From assembly GCA_946811185.2 (NCBI GenBank), contig OX328101.1, positions 24,846,122 to 24,910,121 on the forward strand: a DNA stretch of 64,000 bases. The letters are read 5' to 3'. Shown one piece after another: positions 1 through 11,673 of this stretch (the first letter of the stretch is position 1; each line of letters starts with the position of its first letter). The notes beneath the pieces are model-generated. The model searched no databases. It saw only the letters and a program-made list of their open reading frames with translations, and was not told the DNA's origin. This DNA is from Hippopus hippopus. Its lineage: Eukaryota; Mollusca; Bivalvia; Cardiida; Cardiidae. The position numbers were made by a program, and so were the translations under genes.

Positions 1-30
1 AATACGGTGTGAAACACCATACACACATAC

Positions 31-480
31 AATATCGCAAATGGTCATGCGTTATCATTTGATATTAAGTTGCATTTAATCATATGGTGCGAACTTTTGT
101 TTATTCGGCACGTTAAAAATTAAAAGCTGAGGTCGATACAGCATTGACAGTGATCGTGTATATTAACGCACAGGGCGATTCGATAACTGTATGATCTAAC
201 CAGTACGTATCAATTGTGTCAGGAACGGCAGTAACATTTAATAGTAAAAGACCTATTTCAGAATTGTAATTACTTAATGATCTACATCTATTTCAAAGCA
301 TTCAACATTCAAACTTACGGTCTGAGGGAACATACTAATAAACCATACTTCATACAGGCAGAGGGTATAAAGGACAGAAGGAAGATAAATCTAAAGTTTT
401 GGAGGAAAAGAGAAAAACCCTGCGGCCTGTGAACTTGAGGAAACCAATAAGAAGAGGTAAGCTATGATATCTGGTAAGTG
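31..480. other. 5' segment of the array unit (unit 1 copy)
   Basis: AT-rich stretch starting after the SINE tail. It includes 'tttaatcatatggtgcgaac' and 'cagggcgattcgataactg'. Diverged copies are recognisable at 43800-44040 and 46430-46620, so this segment is older than the array. No gene is recognised. Confidence 0.7.
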
Positions 481-493
481 ACAGAGCGAGGGG

Positions 494-540
<47 letters not shown>

Positions 541-1221
541 TGCCAGACAGAGATCAAGACAGAGAGCCAGACAGATAGAGCCTGAGAGAGGCAGAGATAG
601 AGTCTGAGAGAGGCAGAGAGACAGAGCCAGAGAGAGGCACAGAGAAAGATTGAGCCAGAGAGAGGCAGAGGGAGGCTGAGAAAGACAAAGCAGAAGCAAG
701 AGAGAGGGAGAGGAGAGACAGATGCCGAGAGAAAAAGATAGAGAGGCACAGAGTGAGAGAGAGAGACAGCGAGAGAGAGAGACAGAGAGAGGAAGGAAGG
801 AGTGAGATCAAAAGAAAAAAGGAAGTCAGGAAAGGAGAAGAAATTGGTTAGACAGAATTAGAGAGAAACAGACAGACAAAAAGATAGAGAGATGGAGACA
901 GAGAGAAAGAAAACGTTAGAAAGAGACAGAGACAGAGAGACCGAGATAGTGAGAGATATGGAAGGAAAAAATGAGTGAATGAATGAGATATAAAGGGAAG
1001 GAAGAGAGAAAGAGAGACAGCTTCAGACAGAGGGATAGACAGAACGACAGACAGTTACAAAGTAAGGAAGAGAGTGAGACAAGGAAAGGGAGAGACAGCT
1101 AGAGAGAATGATACTAAGAGAGAAAGGCGCATAGAAAGGGCGAGAGGGAGAATGATAGAAAAAGGGAGTAAGAGAGAAAAAAAAGTGGGACAGAAAGAGC
1201 GATAGAGTAAAAGAGAGAGGG
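481..1221 (+). repeat. Polypurine GA/GACA tract, unit 1
   Basis: About 740 bp almost wholly A and G on the plus strand, with perfect GA runs at 490-540 and irregular blocks such as 'agagccagagagaggcac'. The minus strand reads as Ser/Leu-rich low-complexity peptides in several frames, which I treat as artefacts. Confidence 0.95.
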
Positions 1222-1633
1222 CAAACGGTTTTGGGATAAAACTTATTGTCAAAGAATTGAAAGGGCACATTTAAAACGCCAGAAAAACGAGAGTAAGGAA
1301 ATAGCACCAGGGTTCAATGGTATTCGACATCGACTGATCGCTTAATTCCATAGACTTAGGTCAAGAGCTCTAGTATTGCGGAAACAGTTCACAAAGTGGG
1401 GAAAAATTGAACAGACCTAGTGCACAAGCTAATCAACTGAAGGTAAATCAAAAGTTTGGGCACAGTTGTAAATAGAGAGGTCACATCAGTAGAACTTAAA
1501 GAAAATATTGATCACGTACTGTGGATACAGGCACACGGCATAAGGTTGACATAACGGTAGAGACACATTGTCAGGGTTTGTGCTTACTTAAGAGTGCAAA
1601 GTCACAGTCAAAGAGTGCGGAGAAGGGAAAATG
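1222..1633. other. AT-rich single-copy part of unit 1
   Basis: Between the GA tract and the minisatellite. No gene, SINE or inverted repeat was seen. The same stretch recurs in every unit. Confidence 0.6.
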
Positions 1634-2610
1634 GGAACATCTCACTGAGTGAAAGATGACAGGCTGGAAGTAAAATCAGTTTTTTGGCCTGAGGATACAC
1701 CTCACTGACTAAGAGAAGGATCTCAATTCTTTAGAAGACAGGACACAGAATGTGGGAATATCCTATGGACAGAGGGCACATCTTACAAACCTTGAGTACA
1801 TCAGACGGGCATGGGGTATAGTCTGTCAGAAAACGGGTAAATTTAAAGTTCTCGGGCCTCAGGGCACAGTTACTCGCTGAGGGTACATCTCACAGATTTA
1901 GGATATATCTCAGGGACTGAGGGTATGGGCAAACAGGGCATAGGATAGCATTCGAGTAAGATCAGTGGTTCAGTGTCTGAGGGTACATCCAAATGATTAT
2001 AGGTACGAGTTTAAAGTCTAAGAGGAAATGAAAAACACTGAGGGAACATTCCACGAATAGAGGCTACAATCTTAAAAACTCGGTGTAATGGTTTCAGGTT
2101 TGAGTTAAAGGCTATGGATATGATGGCACAGACTGTGGGTACAAGCTCAGGAATCCGGGCGATCACATTAATGTAGATATACAGTTTCGGTGCCTTATGG
2201 AAATTTCCAACAATCAAGGGTTCGATTTTAAAGGCATACATGTAAATCAAAAGAAACGGAGAAACCTTTCTCGAATTGGAGGTACATCTCATGGACTAAG
2301 CTTCATCGAACAGACTGGGGGTAAGAGCTAACGGCATTCAGTTCAAATCAAAGTAAATACCAGATTCTGGGCATCCATTTCCATTTGACCAAGGGAACAT
2401 TTTATGGAGGAAGGATAACATATGGTTGAATAATGGTAAATCATATTGGAAAGTACTTTTAGGGGGAATGGCTGATCTCATGGACTGAGAGTACAGGGTA
2501 ATCAACTGAAGGAAAAAGGACTTGGCTAAATCTCAAGCGTTTGTTGACTCCTCTCAGGGGCTAAGGGTACATCGCACGGACTGAGGGTACTAACTGACCG
2601 AGAGCTAGCT
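1634..2610 (+). repeat. Degenerate 'gagggtacatctcac' minisatellite, unit 1
   Basis: A run of short, poorly conserved repeats around 'ctgagggtacatctcac', such as 'gcctgaggatacacctcac', 'cgctgagggtacatctcac' and 'gtctgagggtacatcc'. Spacing is irregular, roughly 40-60 bp. Equivalent blocks lie at about 8025-9002, 14444-15420, 20854-21830, 27267-28244 and 33700-34690. No coding potential is evident. A diverged relative lies at 44040-44950. Confidence 0.7.
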
Positions 2611-2804
2611 AAACGAACGCAAAGACAATGAAACTGACTAAACACCCACTATCTTGGACTGAAAGCATTTCAAACGTTTTAAAGGTATAGATATTTCGCG
2701 ATTCAAATCAGTTCCCTTTCTTTTATTAATCTGAATATCTTTCACACCATTTCCAAATCAACACTCTATTTCGGTTTAACTCCAAAGATGATTAAACAGC
2801 AATT

Positions 2805-3110
2805 CAGTACATAGCGCACGGAATTTGAGAAAGGGTTTAGCTGGTTTGAATCCCCTGCTCGGCCATTCCTTTCCGGGAGTTGATGATACTCATTGCGACA
2901 AGATTAATTTTTCTCTAACCGCTGAGCACCAGTTTTGACAGTACTTACGTGGAAAAGCAGTCGGTGGCTTGCGAAGAATATCGTGAAAAGTACTGGTTAC
3001 TGAAACTCCAGGAAAGCATAGTTAAGTGTACTGGACGCCGTAATATAATCAAGTATTGTTGAAAACGGTGTTAAACACATACAGTCAATCAACCAATCAA
3101 TCAATCAATC
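2805..3110 (+). mobile_element. tRNA-derived SINE, copy A of sub-repeat a (unit 1)
   Basis: About 300 bp. The worn tRNA-like head has a B-box-like 'ggtttgaatcccc', then a central domain 'gatactcattgcgacaagat', then the tail 'gccgtaatataatcaag' and 'aaaacggtgttaaacac', ending in CAAT repeats. It occupies the same place in every unit. Confidence 0.85.
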
Positions 3111-3290
3111 GTAAAAGACTAGTTCGGTATCTCAGTCGTTTACCTACAGGTCTAGAGACAAGGGGGTCACCAATCCCTAGCTCGGAAGATTATTTTCCCA
3201 AAGTTGATGATGGTAATTGCAATTCTTCTCTCTCACTGCTGTTCATTGTTTCAACGATGGTTACGTGGAAAAGAAGCCAGTGGCTAAAAT
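3111..3290 (+). mobile_element. SINE, copy B of sub-repeat a (unit 1), 3'-truncated
   Basis: Head and central domain only ('tctagagacaagggggtcac', 'gaagccagtggct'). The tail is missing and the sequence passes straight into unrelated AT-rich DNA at 'aaaatattaattctg'. Confidence 0.8.
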
Positions 3291-3480
3291 ATTAATTCTG
3301 ATATTTACCCTCTGAACACTTTCTAACGCATGCCTATTAAAATCTAGCACGGTACAGATATTTCGCTTTTCCGTCATTATTCTTTACAAATTAACAATTT
3401 CTTCATCCACAATACAACCCTTCTTCTATAAAGTAAAAATGTCAAAAGCAAAGGCTCTCTGAAACTCACTCTCTCACAAA

Positions 3481-3483
3481 CTC

Positions 3484-3523
<40 letters not shown>
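3481..3523 (+). repeat. CTGT/CT microsatellite (unit 1, copy a)
   Basis: CTGT repeats followed by a CT run. The counts differ in every unit (for example near 9880, 16300, 22710, 29115 and 35570), so this is the fastest-changing part of the array. Confidence 0.95.
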
Positions 3524-3836
3524 GTTCTTAAAATTCAGAGACTCTGTCAGTAACATTCCGGACGTAAAACTCTCGGGTCGATGGTTCGACTCCCTAGCTT
3601 AAGCTGTTACAATTTCTTTTTAAGATTTTTTATATGTTCAATGCGACAGGATTCATTCTTTTATTATCGCCGATCAACGGTTCGACTTGTTCATGTGGGA
3701 AAGCAGACAGTGGTTTCAAAAAGACAATGTGCAAAGTACTGGTAAATGAAACTTCAATAAAGCATGGGTAGGTGTATTGACCGTCGGGATATTACGTAAG
3801 TAATGTTGAAGTCGGCGTTAAAACACCAAGAAAACA
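3524..3836 (+). mobile_element. SINE, copy C of sub-repeat a (unit 1)
   Basis: B-box-like 'ggttcgactccctagc', central domain 'caatgcgacaggattcattc', tail 'gcatgggtaggtgtattgac' and 'ggcgttaaaacacc'. It is followed by CAT/ATC microsatellite. Confidence 0.85.
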
Positions 3837-4139
3837 AACACATCTATCTCCACCAATATATCAGGAATCGGCACTATCATCATCACTTTCAACTCAACCA
3901 TCAAAATATCTCCGTCATTATAATAATAATCATCATCATCATCATCAAAGCAATAATTATAAAGCATTAAAAACTCCATAGCTTTGTGTCAAGTTCTCGC
4001 AAACTCTAAAAGAGTTCAGGAAAAAAGACTTTCTCGATTCAAATCAGTTCCCTTTCTTTAATTAATCTGAAAATCTTTCACAGCATTTCCAAATCGACAC
4101 TTTATCTTCACGTGTGACTACTGAGATGATTGAACAGCC

Positions 4140-4437
4140 ATTTCGTCGGTAGCGTACAGAAATTGAGACATGGGTTAGCTGGTTTGAATCCCCTGCTCGG
4201 CCATTTCTTTCCGAGGTTTGATGATACTCATTGCGACAGGATTAATTCTTCTCTAACCTCTCAAACGCAATTTTGACAATAGTTATGTGGAAAGGCAGTC
4301 AGTGGCTTGGGGAGAATAGCGTGCAAAGGACTCCTGACTGAAACTTCAGAAAAGTATGGGTAGGTGCACTGGCAGCCGCGATATAACTGAAATATTGTTG
4401 AAAACGGTGTTAAACACATGCAATCAATCAATCAATC
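4140..4437 (+). mobile_element. SINE, copy D of sub-repeat a (unit 1)
   Basis: B-box-like 'ggtttgaatcccctgctcgg', central domain, tail 'gcagccgcgatataactg' and CAAT tail. The DNA before it ('attcaaatcagttcccttt' to 'gattgaacagc') recurs before SINE A and, without a SINE, at 41690-41785, so the SINE was inserted into an older repeat. Confidence 0.85.
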
Positions 4438-4540
4438 AAAACAGTTCCCCTTCTTTCATTTTCATCTGAAATATTTCACAGCATTTCCAAATCAACACTT
4501 TATCTTCACGTTTAACTCCAAAGATGATTAAACAGCAATT

Positions 4541-4847
4541 CGGTCCGTATTGCACGGAACTTGAGACACGGGTTAGCTGGTTTGAATCCCCTGCTCGGCA
4601 AATCCTTTCTGAGGGTTGATGATACTCATTGCGACAGGGATTAATTTTTCTCTCACCTCTGAAAAGCAGTTTTAACAATACTTATGTGGAAAAGCAGACA
4701 TTGACTAGGGAAGAATATCGTGCGAAGTACTGGTTACTAAACTCCAGAAAAGCATGGGTAAGTGTACTGGCCGCCGTAATATAACTCAAATATCGTTGAA
4801 AACGGTGTTAAACACATGCAATCAATCAATCACTCAATCAATCAATC
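4541..4847 (+). mobile_element. SINE, copy A of sub-repeat b (unit 1)
   Basis: Same insertion site and structure as copy A of sub-repeat a, diverged. Head 'cggtccgtattgcacgg', tail with CAAT/CACTCAAT repeats. Confidence 0.85.
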
Positions 4848-5030
4848 GTAAAAGACTAGTTTAGTAGCTCAGTCGATCACCTACAGGTCTAGAGACAAGG
4901 GGGTTGCCAATCCCTAGTTCGGAAGATTATTTTCCCAAAGTTGATGATAGTAATTGCAATTCTTCTCTCTCACTGCTGTTCATTGTTACAACGATGGTTA
5001 TGTGGAAAAGAAGCCAATTGCTAAAATATT
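4848..5030 (+). mobile_element. SINE, copy B of sub-repeat b (unit 1), 3'-truncated
   Basis: Ends at the same point as copy B of sub-repeat a, so the truncation predates the 1.73-kb duplication. Confidence 0.8.
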
Positions 5031-5211
5031 AACTCTGATATTTACCCTCTGAACACTTTTTAACACATGCCTATTAAAATCTAGCACGGTAAATATATTT
5101 CGCTTTTGCGTCATTATTCTTTACAAATTTAACAATTTCTTCATCCACAATGCAACCCTTCCACTATAAAGTAAAAGTGTCGAAATCAAAAGCGCTTTCA
5201 AACTCACTCTC

Positions 5212-5225
5212 TCACATTCTCTCCG

Positions 5226-5271
<46 letters not shown>

Positions 5272-5277
5272 TCTCTA
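5212..5277 (+). repeat. CT microsatellite (unit 1, copy b)
   Basis: CT run broken by CTGT. Length and pattern differ between units (11625-11678, 18043-18088, 24456-24502, 30858-30919). Confidence 0.95.
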
Positions 5278-5585
5278 TAAATCCAGAGGCTCCGTCAGTT
5301 ACGTTCAGGACGAAAAAGTTTCGGGTCGATGGTTCGACTCCCTACCTAAAGCTGATACAATTTCTTTTTAAGATTTTTTATATGTTCAATGCGACGGGAT
5401 TCATTCTTTTCTTATCGCCGATCTTCGATTCGACTTGTTTATGTGGGAAAGCAGACAGTGGTTTAAAAAAGACCATGTGGAAAGTACTGGTAAAAGAAAC
5501 TTCAATAAAGCATGGGTAGGTGCATTGACCGCCGGGATATTACGAAAGTAATGATGAAGTTGGCGTTTAAACACCTAGAAAACAA
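5278..5585 (+). mobile_element. SINE, copy C of sub-repeat b (unit 1)
   Basis: B-box-like 'ggttcgactccctacc', central domain 'gcgacgggattcattc', tail 'gtaggtgcattgaccgccgg'. CAT-rich spacer follows. Confidence 0.85.
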
Positions 5586-5886
5586 ACACCCATCGAAACC
5601 AATAAATCCGGTATCAGCACTACCACCATCACTACCAACTCAACCATCAAAACTACCACCACTATCATGACAATCATCATCGTCATCATCAAAGCAATGA
5701 TTAAAAAGCATTATAAACTCCATAGCTTTGTGTTAAGTTCTCGCAAACTCTAAAAGAGTTCAGGAAAAAAGACTTTCTCGATTCAAATCAGTTCCCTTTC
5801 TTTGATTAATCTAAAAATCTTTCACAGCATTTCCAAATCGACACTTTATCTTCACGTTTGACTACAGAAATGATTGAACAGCAATT

Positions 5887-6178
5887 CGGTCGGTAGCCGC
5901 TCAGAACTTCAGACATGGGTTAGCTGGTTTGAATCCCCTGCTCGGCCATTTCTTTCCGAGGTTTGATGATACTTATTGCGACAGGATTAGTTCTTCTCTA
6001 ACCTGTCAAAAGCGATTTTGACAATAGTTACGTGGAAAGGCAGTCAGTGGATTGGGGACAATAGCGTGCAAAGGACTGGTTACTGAAACTTCAGAAAAGT
6101 ATGGGTAGGTGCACTGGACGCCGCGATATAACTGAAATATTGTTGAAAACGGTTTTAAACACATACAATTAATCAATC
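5887..6178 (+). mobile_element. SINE, copy D of sub-repeat b (unit 1)
   Basis: Head 'cggtagccgctcagaac', B-box-like 'ggtttgaatcccc', tail 'acgccgcgatataactg', short AATC tail. Confidence 0.85.
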
Positions 6179-6449
6179 GTTAATGACGATTTCGGTAGCC
6201 AAGTCGTTTTTGAGACAAGGGGGTCGCCAATCCCCAGCTCGGAAAATTACTTTCCCAGGTTTGAGGATAGTCATTGCGGAAGGATTCATTCTTCTCTCTT
6301 AAAGCTGGTCATTGTTCCGACGATGGTTATGTGGAAAAGAAGCCAGTGGCTAGAGTATAAACGACAGGAATGCATGGAGAGACACACTGACCGCCTTGAT
6401 ATAACTGACATAATATTCAATACGGTGTGAAACACCATACACACATACA
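6179..6449 (+). mobile_element. SINE bridging units 1 and 2
   Basis: Complete copy: head 'tttttgagacaagggggtcg', central domain 'gatagtcattgcggaagg', tail 'gaccgccttgatataactg' then 'acggtgtgaaacacc'. The unit-to-unit junction falls inside this SINE. Equivalent copies bridge the later junctions near 12821, 19231, 25658 and 32070. Confidence 0.85.
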
Positions 6450-6898
6450 ATATCGCAAATGGTCATGCGTTATCATTTGATATTAAGTTGCATTTAATCA
6501 TATGGTGCGAACTTTTGTTTATTCGGCACGTTAAAAATTAAAAGCTGAGGTCGATACAGCATTGACAGTGATCGTGTATATTAACGCACAGGGCGATTCG
6601 ATAACTGTATGATCTAACCAGTACGTATCAATTGTGTCAGGAACGGCAGTAACATTTAATAGTAAAAGACCTATTTCAGAATTGTAATTACTTAATGATC
6701 TACATCTATTTCAAAGCATTCAACATTCAAACTTACGGTCTGAGGGAACATACTAATAAACCATACTTCATACAGGCAGAGGGTATAAAGGACAGAAGGA
6801 AGATAAATCTAAAGTTTTGGAGGAAAAGAGAAAAACCCTGCGGCCTGTGAACTTGAGGAAACCAATAAGAAGAGGTAAGCTATGATATCTGGTAAGTG

Positions 6899-6921
6899 AC
6901 AGAGCGAGGGGGAGAGAGAGA

Positions 6922-6954
<33 letters not shown>

Positions 6955-7613
6955 TGCCAGACAGAGATCAAGACAGAGAGCCAGACAGATAGAGTCTGAG
7001 AGAGGCAGAGAGACAGAGCCAGAGAGAGGCACAGAGAAAGATTGAGCCAGAGAGAGGCAGAGGGAGGCTGAGAAAGACAAAGCAGAAGCAAGAGAGAGGG
7101 AGAGGAGAGACAGATGCCGAGAGAAAAAGATAGAGAGGCACAGAGTGAGAGAGAGAGACAGCGAGAGAGAGAGACAGAGAGAGGAAGGAAGGAGTGAGAT
7201 CAAAAGAAAAAAGGAAGTCAGGAAAGGAGAAGAAATTGGTTAGACAGAATTAGAGAGAAACAGACAGACAAAAAGATAGAGAGATGGAGACAGAGAGAAA
7301 GAAAACGTTAGAAAGAGACAGAGACAGAGAGACCGAGATAGTGAGAGATATGGAAGGAAAAAATGAGTGAATGAATGAGATATAAAGGGAAGGAAGAGAG
7401 AAAGAGAGACAGCTTCAGACAGAGGGATAGACAGAACGACAGACAGTTACAAAGTAAGGAAGAGAGTGAGACAAGGAAAGGGAGAGACAGCTAGAGAGAA
7501 TGATACTAAGAGAGAAAGGCGCATAGAAAGGGCGAGAGGGAGAATGATAGAAAAAGGGAGTAAGAGAGAAAAAAAAGTGGGACAGAAAGAGCGATAGAGT
7601 AAAAGAGAGAGGG
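6899..7613 (+). repeat. Polypurine GA/GACA tract, unit 2
   Basis: Same tract as in unit 1, with a shorter GA run and one missing 22-bp sub-block. Confidence 0.95.
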
Positions 7614-9092
7614 CAAACGGTTTTGGGATAAAACTTATTGTCAAAGAATTGAAAGGGCACATTTAAAACGCCAGAAAAACGAGAGTAAGGAAATAGCACC
7701 AGGGTTCAATGGTATTCGACATCGACTGATCGCTTAATTCCATAGACTTAGGTCAAGAGCTCTAGTATTGCGGAAACAGTTCACAAAGTGGGGAAAAATT
7801 GAACAGACCTAGTGCACAAGCTAATCAACTGAAGGTAAATCAAAAGTTTGGGCACAGTTGTAAATAGAGAGGTCACATCAGTAGAACTTAAAGAAAATAT
7901 TGATCACGTACTGTGGATACAGGCACACGGCATAAGGTTGACATAACGGTAGAGACACATTGTCAGGGTTTGTGCTTACTTAAGAGTGCAAAGTCACAGT
8001 CAAAGAGTGCGGAGAAGGGAAAATGGGAACATCTCACTGAGTGAAAGATGACAGGCTGGAAGTAAAATCAGTTTTTTGGCCTGAGGATACACCTCACTGA
8101 CTAAGAGAAGGATCTCAATTCTTTAGAAGACAGGACACAGAATGTGGGAATATCCTATGGACAGAGGGCACATCTTACAAACCTTGAGTACATCAGACGG
8201 GCATGGGGTATAGTCTGTCAGAAAACGGGTAAATTTAAAGTTCTCGGGCCTCAGGGCACAGTTACTCGCTGAGGGTACATCTCACAGATTTAGGATATAT
8301 CTCAGGGACTGAGGGTATGGGCAAACAGGGCATAGGATAGCATTCGAGTAAGATCAGTGGTTCAGTGTCTGAGGGTACATCCAAATGATTATAGGTACGA
8401 GTTTAAAGTCTAAGAGGAAATGAAAAACACTGAGGGAACATTCCACGAATAGAGGCTACAATCTTAAAAACTCGGTGTAATGGTTTCAGGTTTGAGTTAA
8501 AGGCTATGGATATGATGGCACAGACTGTGGGTACAAGCTCAGGAATCCGGGCGATCACATTAATGTAGATATACAGTTTCGGTGCCTTATGGAAATTTCC
8601 AACAATCAAGGGTTCGATTTTAAAGGCATACATGTAAATCAAAAGAAACGGAGAAACCTTTCTCGAATTGGAGGTACATCTCATGGACTAAGCTTCATCG
8701 AACAGACTGGGGGTAAGAGCTAACGGCATTCAGTTCAAATCAAAGTAAATACCAGATTCTGGGCATCCATTTCCATTTGACCAAGGGAACATTTTATGGA
8801 GGAAGGATAACATATGGTTGAATAATGGTAAATCATATTGGAAAGTACTTTTAGGGGGAATGGCTGATCTCATGGACTGAGAGTACAGGGTAATCAACTG
8901 AAGGAAAAAGGACTTGGCTAAATCTCAAGCGTTTGTTGACTCCTCTCAGAGGCTAAGGGTACATCGCACGGACTGAGGGTACTAACTGACCGAGAGCTAG
9001 CTAAACGAACGCAAAGACAATGAAACTGACTAAACACCCACTATCTTGGACTGAAAGCATTTCAAACGTTTTAAAGGTATAGATATTTCGCG

Positions 9093-9875
9093 ATTCAAAT
9101 CAGTTCCCTTTCTTTTATTAATCTGAATATCTTTCACACCATTTCCAAATCAACACTCTATTTCGGTTTAACTCCAAAGATGATTAAACAGCAATTCAGT
9201 ACATAGCGCACGGAATTTGAGAAAGGGTTTAGCTGGTTTGAATCCCCTGCTCGGCCATTCCTTTCCGGGAGTTGATGATACTCATTGCGACAAGATTAAT
9301 TTTTCTCTAACCGCTGAGCACCAGTTTTGACAGTACTTACGTGGAAAAGCAGTCGGTGGCTTGCGAAGAATATCGTGAAAAGTACTGGTTACTGAAACTC
9401 CAGGAAAGCATAGTTAAGTGTACTGGACGCCGTAATATAATCAAGTATTGTTGAAAACGGTGTTAAACACATACAGTCAATCAACCAATCAATCAATCAA
9501 TCGTAAAAGACTAGTTCGGTATCTCAGTCGTTTACCTACAGGTCTAGAGACAAGGGGGTCACCAATCCCTAGCTCGGAAGATTATTTTCCCAAAGTTGAT
9601 GATGGTAATTGCAATTCTTCTCTCTCACTGCTGTTCATTGTTTCAACGATGGTTACGTGGAAAAGAAGCCAGTGGCTAAAATATTAATTCTGATATTTAC
9701 CCTCTGAACACTTTCTAACGCATGCCTATTAAAATCTAGCACGGTACAGATATTTCGCTTTTCCGTCATTATTCTTTACAAATTAACAATTTCTTCATCC
9801 ACAATACAACCCTTCTTCTATAAAGTAAAAATGTCAAAAGCAAAGGCTCTCTGAAACTCACTCTCTCACAAACTC

Positions 9876-9923
<48 letters not shown>

Positions 9924-11625
9924 GTTCTTAAAATTCAGAGACTCTGTCAGTAACATTCCGGACGTAAAACTCTCGGGTCGATGGTTCGACTCCCTAGCTT
10001 AAGCTGTTACAATTTCTTTTTAAGATTTTTTATATGTTCAATGCGACAGGATTCATTCTTTTATTATCGCCGATCAACGGTTCGACTTGTTCATGTGGGA
10101 AAGCAGACAGTGGTTTCAAAAAGACAATGTGCAAAGTACTGGTAAATGAAACTTCAATAAAGCATGGGTAGGTGTATTGACCGTCGGGATATTACGTAAG
10201 TAATGTTGAAGTCGGCGTTAAAACACCAAGAAAACAAACACATCTATCTCCACCAATATATCAGGAATCGGCACTATCATCATCACTTTCAACTCAACCA
10301 TCAAAATATCTCCGTCATTATAATAATAATCATCATCATCATCATCAAAGCAATAATTATAAAGCATTAAAAACTCCATAGCTTTGTGTCAAGTTCTCGC
10401 AAACTCTAAAAGAGTTCAGGAAAAAAGACTTTCTCGATTCAAATCAGTTCCCTTTCTTTAATTAATCTGAAAATCTTTCACAGCATTTCCAAATCGACAC
10501 TTTATCTTCACGTGTGACTACTGAGATGATTGAACAGCCATTTCGTCGGTAGCGTACAGAAATTGAGACATGGGTTAGCTGGTTTGAATCCCCTGCTCGG
10601 CCATTTCTTTCCGAGGTTTGATGATACTCATTGCGACAGGATTAATTCTTCTCTAACCTCTCAAACGCAATTTTGACAATAGTTATGTGGAAAGGCAGTC
10701 AGTGGCTTGGGGAGAATAGCGTGCAAAGGACTCCTGACTGAAACTTCAGAAAAGTATGGGTAGGTGCACTGGCAGCCGCGATATAACTGAAATATTGTTG
10801 AAAACGGTGTTAAACACATGCAATCAATCAATCAATCAAAACAGTTCCCCTTCTTTCATTTTCATCTGAAATATTTCACAGCATTTCCAAATCAACACTT
10901 TATCTTCACGTTTAACTCCAAAGATGATTAAACAGCAATTCGGTCCGTATTGCACGGAACTTGAGACACGGGTTAGCTGGTTTGAATCCCCTGCTCGGCA
11001 AATCCTTTCTGAGGGTTGATGATACTCATTGCGACAGGGATTAATTTTTCTCTCACCTCTGAAAAGCAGTTTTAACAATACTTATGTGGAAAAGCAGACA
11101 TTGACTAGGGAAGAATATCGTGCGAAGTACTGGTTACTAAACTCCAGAAAAGCATGGGTAAGTGTACTGGCCGCCGTAATATAACTCAAATATCGTTGAA
11201 AACGGTGTTAAACACATGCAATCAATCAATCACTCAATCAATCAATCGTAAAAGACTAGTTTAGTAGCTCAGTCGATCACCTACAGGTCTAGAGACAAGG
11301 GGGTTGCCAATCCCTAGTTCGGAAGATTATTTTCCCAAAGTTGATGATAGTAATTGCAATTCTTCTCTCTCACTGCTGTTCATTGTTACAACGATGGTTA
11401 TGTGGAAAAGAAGCCAATTGCTAAAATATTAACTCTGATATTTACCCTCTGAACACTTCTTAACACATGCCTATTAAAATCTAGCACGGTAAATATATTT
11501 CGCTTTTGCGTCATTATTCTTTACAAATTTAACAATTTCTTCATCCACAATGCAACCCTTCCACTATAAAGTAAAAGTGTCGAAATCAAAAGCGCTTTCA
11601 AACTCACTCTCTCACATTCTCTCCG

Positions 11626-11673
<48 letters not shown>

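Larger units (their letters stand above)
2701..4436 (+). repeat. Sub-repeat a of unit 1 (about 1.73 kb)
   Basis: Begins 'attcaaatcagttcccttt' and holds, in order, SINE A, truncated SINE B, an AT-rich spacer, a CTGT/CT microsatellite, SINE C, a CAT-rich spacer and SINE D. The next copy, sub-repeat b, starts at 4437 with the same order. Confidence 0.92.
4437..6178 (+). repeat. Sub-repeat b of unit 1 (about 1.74 kb)
   Basis: Second tandem copy of the SINE-rich module, with an offset of about 1733 bp from sub-repeat a measured at 'cagttcc'. It is clearly diverged from a, so the a/b duplication is older than the spread of the 6.4-kb unit. Confidence 0.92.
1..6418. repeat. Tandem array unit 1 (6418 bp)
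   Basis: First of six head-to-tail units. The unit begins, by convention here, at 'aatacggtgtgaaacacc', which is the tail of a SINE from the preceding unit, so the array extends left of the window. Order inside the unit: 5' segment (1-480), polypurine tract (481-1221), AT-rich segment (1222-1633), degenerate minisatellite (1634-2610), spacer, sub-repeat a (2701-4436), sub-repeat b (4437-6178), and a final SINE that runs into unit 2. Unit 1 is nearly identical to unit 2 apart from microsatellite length and one 22-bp difference in the GA tract. No gene is recognised; open frames are short and follow the repeat. Confidence 0.97.

Noticed and set aside
391..811. Overlapping minus-strand reading frames of 85-136 codons rich in Ser and Leu
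   Set aside because: They are translations of the GA/CT tract in all three frames. Frame and length change with each microsatellite length change between units, which is inconsistent with a conserved protein.
2011..2292. 93-codon minus-strand frame identical in units 1-4
   Set aside because: Identity follows from the recent array amplification. It falls in the degenerate minisatellite, is shortened by a start-region change in units 5 and 6, and has no recognisable domain.
3056..3295. 79-codon plus-strand frame repeated in units 1-4
   Set aside because: It starts in the tail of one SINE and ends in the next; it is lost in units 5 and 6.
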